A stretch of DNA of 64,000 bases from Juglans regia (Eukaryota; Streptophyta; Magnoliopsida; Fagales; Juglandaceae), in NCBI RefSeq assembly GCF_001411555.2, contig NC_049903.1:15915234-15979233 (forward strand). The letters run 5' to 3'. A program made the position numbers and the translations under genes. How positions within the stretch are numbered: position 1 is the stretch's first letter; the number at the start of each line of letters is the position of its first letter. Below are positions 59,815 through 64,000 of this stretch, one piece after another. The notes under the pieces were generated by a model. The model did not search any database, was not told the DNA's origin, and saw nothing but the letters and a program-made list of their open reading frames with translations.

Positions 59815-60840
59815 TCTTGTATGTGTTTCTGCGCTAGAAATTGGATGCGAGCTTCATTATTTATTGTGTTATAAGGAGGATCCACTACTTGTTTAAGACT
59901 CGAAAATTTAATGTACGTGAACGTTACGGTGGTATTTTCTTTTGCATGTTGTATTTTCTAAGGTTAATTTGCAGACCATTCCAGCATCCAGATTGGAGAG
60001 ATGAATCGCCACAAGAAATTAAATAGGCCGAAACAGAGAAAATTTGAAGCTAGCGTACGTCTACAAGTAGTAAAGTCCAAATTGCATGGCAACTTTGACA
60101 ATATTGAACTTTGACAATGCAACTTGTCACTTTTCTTCACCAAATTTCTTGTGTAAATTTTGGATTCTTTCTAATTCATACATAGATACATACGTGTGTA
60201 TATATATATATATGCATACATATATATACATGATATGGATAGATCATACACAGACACGTGTGGATATAATATCAATACTAATCATTATAAGAAAATTATT
60301 TATTTATGATCGGTTATTTCCTGCGAAAATAACTATTTTCTACTAAAATGAGTTAATTTGTTTTTATGATAAATAATCATTATCGTCACAAATAATCTAT
60401 TATAAATGTTAGTTTTGATTCTACTTAAAAGACTATTAATGTTAAAGTAGTTCTCGTTCGGCATTTTCTTTAAGAAGCTGCTGCTTAATTAATAGATTTT
60501 AATTGACAATGCTTTAATTTAGAATTCTAGATGGTAAAATACCCTCAAGTATATATAGATATATAGAGCTCATATTTTTATCTAAAATTATTTTTGTATA
60601 TATCAAATTATAAGCCACCTAATCATTTATTTTAGTCGCAATTAATTTATGCATAGAAATATATTGGACAATGATCGTGGACTTTTTCCACCTTCTGCAG
60701 CCCATATCTCAAATTTTTGTTGGAATGGAAAACATTTAATATCGGCGCGCTTCCGGTGGCCGGCAATTGCCTGAGCCTTTCTTTATAGTTCTGAATAGAG
60801 AAATTCTTAGAACTGGTAGACTTCTAGACAGCGCATCAAT
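59815..60840 (-). promoter_or_regulatory. Upstream region of BBE-B
   Basis: Contains blocks shared with the DNA upstream of BBE-A (ACCATTCCAGCATCCAG near 59977; GTAAAGTCCAAATTGCATGGC near 60073; AACTTTGACAA near 60107), so the promoter was duplicated with the gene. A TA microsatellite lies near 60197-60233. No gene is supported between 60180 and 60840. Confidence 0.55.
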
Positions 60841-60898
60841 AATGTAATGACACCTAGACTTCTTATCACATCAATGTTGTGGGAGCACTACATCGGAA

Positions 60899-61560
60899 TT
60901 GGAATGCCCTCCCTTCGCGCTACACCCATGCTCAGCCCCCAAATCTTCTGCCATATTCGTCTTCCACCAAACCCAGAACACCTACCCTTTCGAAGCCGCG
61001 ACACTCCACCCTAGAGAGCCGCAATGGATAGAACCGACAAAACTCCCCAAATCTTCTCCCAGTGCCCTCCGAAACCTAGAGCTTGACCCCTTCACACTTC
61101 ACAAGGTCTTAAGAATGCTAAAGCAGGTGCACTTGTTTCTTGCTCTAAATATGGAGAAGATTGATGCTTTTGGAACTTGAAGATCAGACTGAGGAAGAAA
61201 ACAAATTTGATCTTTGGAATTAGAAATGATTTTCCCCTCCCTAAAGCACGACGATCTACACGCTATAAGTTATTTATTTTTTTCTGGGCTAAACCCTATA
61301 TCATATAGAAGTTGTAGATCTTTATAGTTTCATTTTTTTTTTTTTTTTTATTGTTGTAATCATGTTTTGAATTTTTAGGCGCTTTCTGGACTCTTGGAGC
61401 AGATGATTGCACTTAGGGACTCAATCCATGAAAGTTTTTTCTGTTCTAAATATGTTGCAGTTGGCATTATCTATGGTCGAGGAAAAAGGCGTGGAAGAGT
61501 TTGTTACTCTGTTTTTGGGTGTGAAAAACAGAGGCTTGCCGTATGAATGAGCATAATTTT
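60899..61560 (+). pseudogene. Unidentified gene fragment, two exons
   Basis: A 93-codon frame (60899-61180) ends in a regular-looking stretch, LELDPFTLHKVLRMLKQVHL and FLALNMEKIDAFGT. After a probable intron with a T-rich tract and TTTTTAG acceptor at about 61378, a second stretch reads ALSGLLEQMIALRDSIHESF, CSKYVAVGIIYGRGKRRGRV. The composition looks like real protein, but I do not recognise the family. It lies head to head with the cyclin fragment and may have arrived with it. Confidence 0.4.
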
Positions 61561-61618
61561 CTGTTGGTACATTGTTATTTGTTTTGTGGTTTCGTTGCTC
61601 ATTTTTGGATTGAAGGCC

Positions 61619-61837
61619 TCATAGAGAACTAAGTTTGTTGATTATTTTGGCATTACCAGTAACAACATCTACACCTTCTGTGATTAGTTTCTTGTTTTTC
61701 TTTGTGGTTGTTTGTGCATTAGTCGCTACGAGATTACCAATATCTTGGAGAACCCGCCTAGTCCTTCCTTCTGCTGGTGCATTCTTCTTCACTTCACCTT
61801 TGGGATTTTGAAGAGGAACAACAACTCTTGATGCCAT
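61619..61837 (-). pseudogene. Cyclin-B (CYCB1-like) N-terminal fragment
   Basis: A 72-codon frame starts MASRVVVPLQNPKGEVKK at 61837 and contains TRRVLQDIGNLV, matching the destruction box RxxLxxIxN and the conserved N terminus of plant mitotic B cyclins. It stops after about 72 residues, before the cyclin box, where full-length proteins have over 400. The upstream 61838-62110, purine-rich on the minus strand, looks like its leader. Only the 5' end of the gene is present, so it cannot make a cyclin, though a peptide with a D-box is conceivable. Confidence 0.78.
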
Positions 61838-62250
61838 GTCTTGTTCTTGAGAGTTATAGCCAAAAACACCTCCAAAGCTCGAAAAAAGCGACAAAAGAAA
61901 CACTCGAAGGTGACTGTTGCGCGTCTCTCCTCCTTTGCCAGTGTCTTTGGTTGCCACCTTGTCGAACCCCAATACCAAAATCTCTGTCCGTCTCTCTCTG
62001 ATTCTATTGATTTCTTCTCTTCCTGATAATTCTTCTTCTTGGTTTCATCTTTGTTATGTATCTTCCTCTTCACAGCACCCTCTATCTCCTTAATTTGTTT
62101 GCCTTTTCTTTTCCACGTGAACGAGTGTAACTTGCTTTTGGTATAATTTCTGAGGTGGCAGCATGTAAGAGGAAGGCAGTTATTTGAGGAAAACTGGACC
62201 GATCGCTTAGAAGTAGTTTTGAAATATTATATATAATCGAGGCTAAGGTT

Positions 62251-62440
62251 TCATTAATAATGATATAAAATGAGATGAGATGAAATGATTTTATATGAGT
62301 TAAATAAAATATTATTAGAATATTATTTTTTAATATTATTGTTATTTTAAAATTTAAAAAAGTTGAATTGTTTATTCTATTTTATGTAAAAATTTAAAAA
62401 AATTATAAAAATGAGATAAAATGAGATATTTATGTATCCA
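62251..62440. mobile_element. MITE copy downstream of BBE-C
   Basis: AT-rich with ATGAGATGAGATGAAATG, the phrase TTAGAATATTATTTTTTAAT and an end ATGTATCCAGAC. It belongs to the family at 23160 and 31851. Between it and the BBE-C stop (62441-62780) there is only AT-rich 3' flank with a TA run near 62597-62612. Confidence 0.6.
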
Positions 62441-62780
62441 GACGAGGCTAAGAGCTGGTTAGTGATGTAATTGAGTGTCATTAATTCATAACCACCAAAC
62501 TAACATATCAAAATATATAATTGACGTAAATAAAAGCTATATATATATTATTAATGGAACATAAACATGGCACAAAATACAATATTTATTTTTCTTTATA
62601 TATATATATATGCATCATCATCAGCAGACTATATTCCTCAATTTGCGGAAACCCTTTTATTTTACAATGCACATAAAATATCGATATATATGAACTTTAT
62701 GATATATGCTTATCAAATGGAATAATAGGTAAAACACGATAGTTGAGTACAATATCTACTGTAATTAAAATCACCTCTGA

Positions 62781-64000
<1,220 letters not shown>

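Overview
This is a transposon-dense stretch of nuclear DNA from a flowering plant, most likely a woody eudicot. The TTCGAA-rich CACTA elements, the chromovirus-like LTR families and a recurring AT-rich MITE with GTTTGGAT/ATCCAAAC ends recall Fagales genomes such as walnut or pecan, but that placement rests on recall of repeat families and is tentative. There are no bacterial or organellar features and I recognised no tRNA or rRNA gene. Almost every base falls in a transposable element, a nested element or a decayed gene.

The only host gene family I can follow is a tandem array of berberine-bridge-enzyme-like (BBE-like, FAD-linked oxidase) genes, all on the minus strand. BBE-A is a 5' stub (17604-18062) broken by a CACTA transposon. 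BBE-B is split into three pieces (59385-59814, 51150-51579 and 45143-45871) by a solo LTR and a Copia retrotransposon. BBE-C (62781 to the right edge) has an intact reading frame as far as the window shows and may be functional. Target-site duplications let the BBE-B insertions be resolved to the base: ATAAT for the solo LTR and GAATT for the Copia element. The CACTA break in BBE-A and the solo-LTR break in BBE-B fall within about 3 bp of the same homologous site.

Layout: 1-209 AT-rich; 210-8449 a non-coding Gypsy-type LTR element (LARD-like) with a 2.2-kb solo LTR nested in its right LTR; 8450-17603 a CACTA element with decayed TnpD-like and TnpA-like genes, missing its left end; 17604-18062 BBE-A; 18154-22595 a hAT element just upstream of the BBE-A TATA box; 22604-24064 displaced BBE-A upstream DNA and two MITEs; 24065-31000 a second CACTA element with a solo LTR in one exon; 32137-37320 a CACTA-type element carrying exons of a long-chain acyl-CoA synthetase; 38900-43446 Gypsy gag debris and two LTRs; 43447-44288 a third CACTA right end; 45143-59814 the BBE-B locus; 60899-61837 two unrelated gene fragments (one a cyclin-B N terminus) in opposite orientations; 62781-64000 BBE-C.

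No clearly new biological system was recognised. The most notable signals are the parallel insertions in two BBE paralogues, LTR families that appear to exchange 5' and 3' modules, gene capture by a CACTA-type element, and tryptophan codons turned into stops by G-to-A changes in several decayed genes. All calls come from reading the sequence, without database searches.
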